From: Tissierella sp. P1
Lineage (GTDB): Bacteria > Bacillota > Clostridia > Tissierellales > Tissierellaceae
Length of the DNA: 64,000 bases
Direction of reading: 5' to 3'
Assembly: GCF_002266425.1 (NCBI RefSeq)
Contig: NZ_NPMN01000017.1
Location: 1-64,000, forward strand
Part shown: positions 63,356-64,000 of the stretch, piece by piece
Numbering within the stretch: position 1 is the first letter of the stretch
Layout: each line of letters begins with the position of its first letter
Position numbers and translations under genes: made by a program
Notes under the pieces: generated by a model
Database searches by the model: none
Seen by the model: the letters and a program-made list of their open reading frames with translations, nothing else
What the model was told of the DNA's origin: nothing

Positions 63356-64000
63356 ATGGGAGTAAGTTTAAGGGAAATATTGGCATCGGATTTTTTCTCA
63401 GAAGCTAGAGTATTGGCAGGAAAAGAAGGGCTTGATAGAATAGTTCAAGGTATTTCATCTCAGGATGCGCCTACTGGTGGACAATGGGCTAGGGGAAAAG
63501 AGCTGATGCTCTCTACAGGATATTTATTTAATGGTAATATAGAGTATTTCAAAGAAGTAATAATTGAGGCAAATGAGGCTAATGCAGCAGGTTTAGGCAT
63601 AAAGGTCGGCAGATATTTAGATGAGATTCCTAAAGAAATTGTAGAGCTATGCGATGGGTTAAAGTTTCCTCTTATTGACTTACCTAAAGATTCTGCATGG
63701 ATAGAAATGGGAAATGCCATTAATGAAATAGCTATAGATAGATATATAGAAAAATTAACTAATTTTATTCAGGTATATGGGAATAAAGATCATGATAGAA
63801 AAATAAAGGAGATAATAGAAGGATTATATAATAATATAGGAAAGCCAGTGGAAGTATATGATTTTTGCAAAAACAAGATATATTCAACATTTAATAAAAG
63901 TATTAAAAATACTAAATTAAGTGATTATGAATTCATATGGAATCCAGATTGCAAACATGAAAAGGAAAGCTTATCTGAAAAATTTCATATGTTTAGAATA
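63356..64000 (+). CDS. PucR family regulator, N-terminal part
   Basis: The frame is open from ATG 63356 to the window edge (215 codons), so it is partial. It is a PucR N-terminal domain: MGVSLREILASDFFSEARVL, then GISSQDAPTGGQWARGKELM, GLGIKVGRYLDEIPKEIVEL, and LKFPLIDLPKDSAWIEMGNA. The last is the counterpart of a matching stretch in the protein at 15137. The GGDEF-like and helix-turn-helix domains lie outside. It would control genes downstream of the window. The ribosome binding site (AAGGGATGATC) is distant. Confidence 0.82.
   Translation, partial: MGVSLREILASDFFSEARVLAGKEGLDRIVQGISSQDAPTGGQWARGKELMLSTGYLFNGNIEYFKEVIIEANEANAAGLGIKVGRYLDEIPKEIVELCDGLKFPLIDLPKDSAWIEMGNAINEIAIDRYIEKLTNFIQVYGNKDHDRKIKEIIEGLYNNIGKPVEVYDFCKNKIYSTFNKSIKNTKLSDYEFIWNPDCKHEKESLSEKFHMFRI

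Noticed and set aside
1-64000. Search for tRNA, rRNA, CRISPR repeats, integrase or phage genes
   Set aside because: None found by reading; all repeats seen are short operators, hairpins or coding repeats.

Overview
The window is AT-rich DNA from a low-GC, Gram-positive-type anaerobe. T-box and fluoride riboswitch leaders, lipoprotein signals, strong AGGAGG ribosome binding sites, LanFEG-type and BlaI/M56 systems, and a collagen-like protein of the exosporium (BclA) type all point to a spore-forming Bacillota of the Clostridia/Tissierellia kind. I cannot name the genus. No rRNA, tRNA, CRISPR array, insertion sequence or prophage was seen. It looks like an ordinary chromosome segment rich in transport and signalling genes.

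Layout. 1-1.8 kb: the tail of a chemoreceptor, a membrane ferredoxin-type protein behind a CsoR-like operator, and msrB. 2.0-4.5 kb: a histidine-specifier T-box in front of an amino-acid ABC importer. 4.5-6.3 kb: PadR plus DUF2812 protein. 6.5-11.6 kb: a dCache chemoreceptor, a secreted FMN/FAD reductase and a TetR regulator; two near-identical 40-bp operators sit in front of the first two. 11.7-14.9 kb: a coiled-coil protein, a small membrane protein and oligoendopeptidase F. 15.1-20.6 kb: a PucR regulator, an amidohydrolase, an M20 hydrolase and an internally duplicated membrane protein, which look like one catabolic unit of unknown substrate. 20.7-26.2 kb: a LytS/LytTR pair and two CstA transporters, each with a hairpin that covers its ribosome binding site. 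26.3 kb: a lone purC. 27.4-35.8 kb: a MacAB-like exporter with its two-component system, then a heterodimeric ABC exporter. 36-40.4 kb: the collagen-like protein, a TraX-family protein, a two-component system and gene relics. 40.4-45.2 kb: an XRE regulator/membrane protein operon with three phased operators, then a PdaC-like deacetylase divergent from a BlaI/M56 pair. 45.4-50 kb: MarR plus a second heterodimeric exporter. 50-56 kb: an ATP-grasp protein, then a two-component system with a LanFEG/CprABC-like resistance transporter. 56-58 kb: lplA-lipA. 58-62.3 kb: an ECF sigma operon, a divergent class I terpenoid-synthase-like enzyme, and a fluoride riboswitch driving a cation/proton antiporter. 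62.3-64 kb: a small XRE protein, a HAD nucleotidase and the start of another PucR regulator.

Much of the content is envelope-stress and antimicrobial-peptide defence (four ABC export systems, three two-component systems, BlaI/M56-PdaC), plus amino-acid and pyruvate uptake. Eight genes carry single-base frameshifts, nearly all explained by one base lost or gained in a homopolymer. In each case the protein reads through cleanly once the base is restored. These are more likely sequence errors than real pseudogenes. I annotate the full gene extent and say so in each entry.
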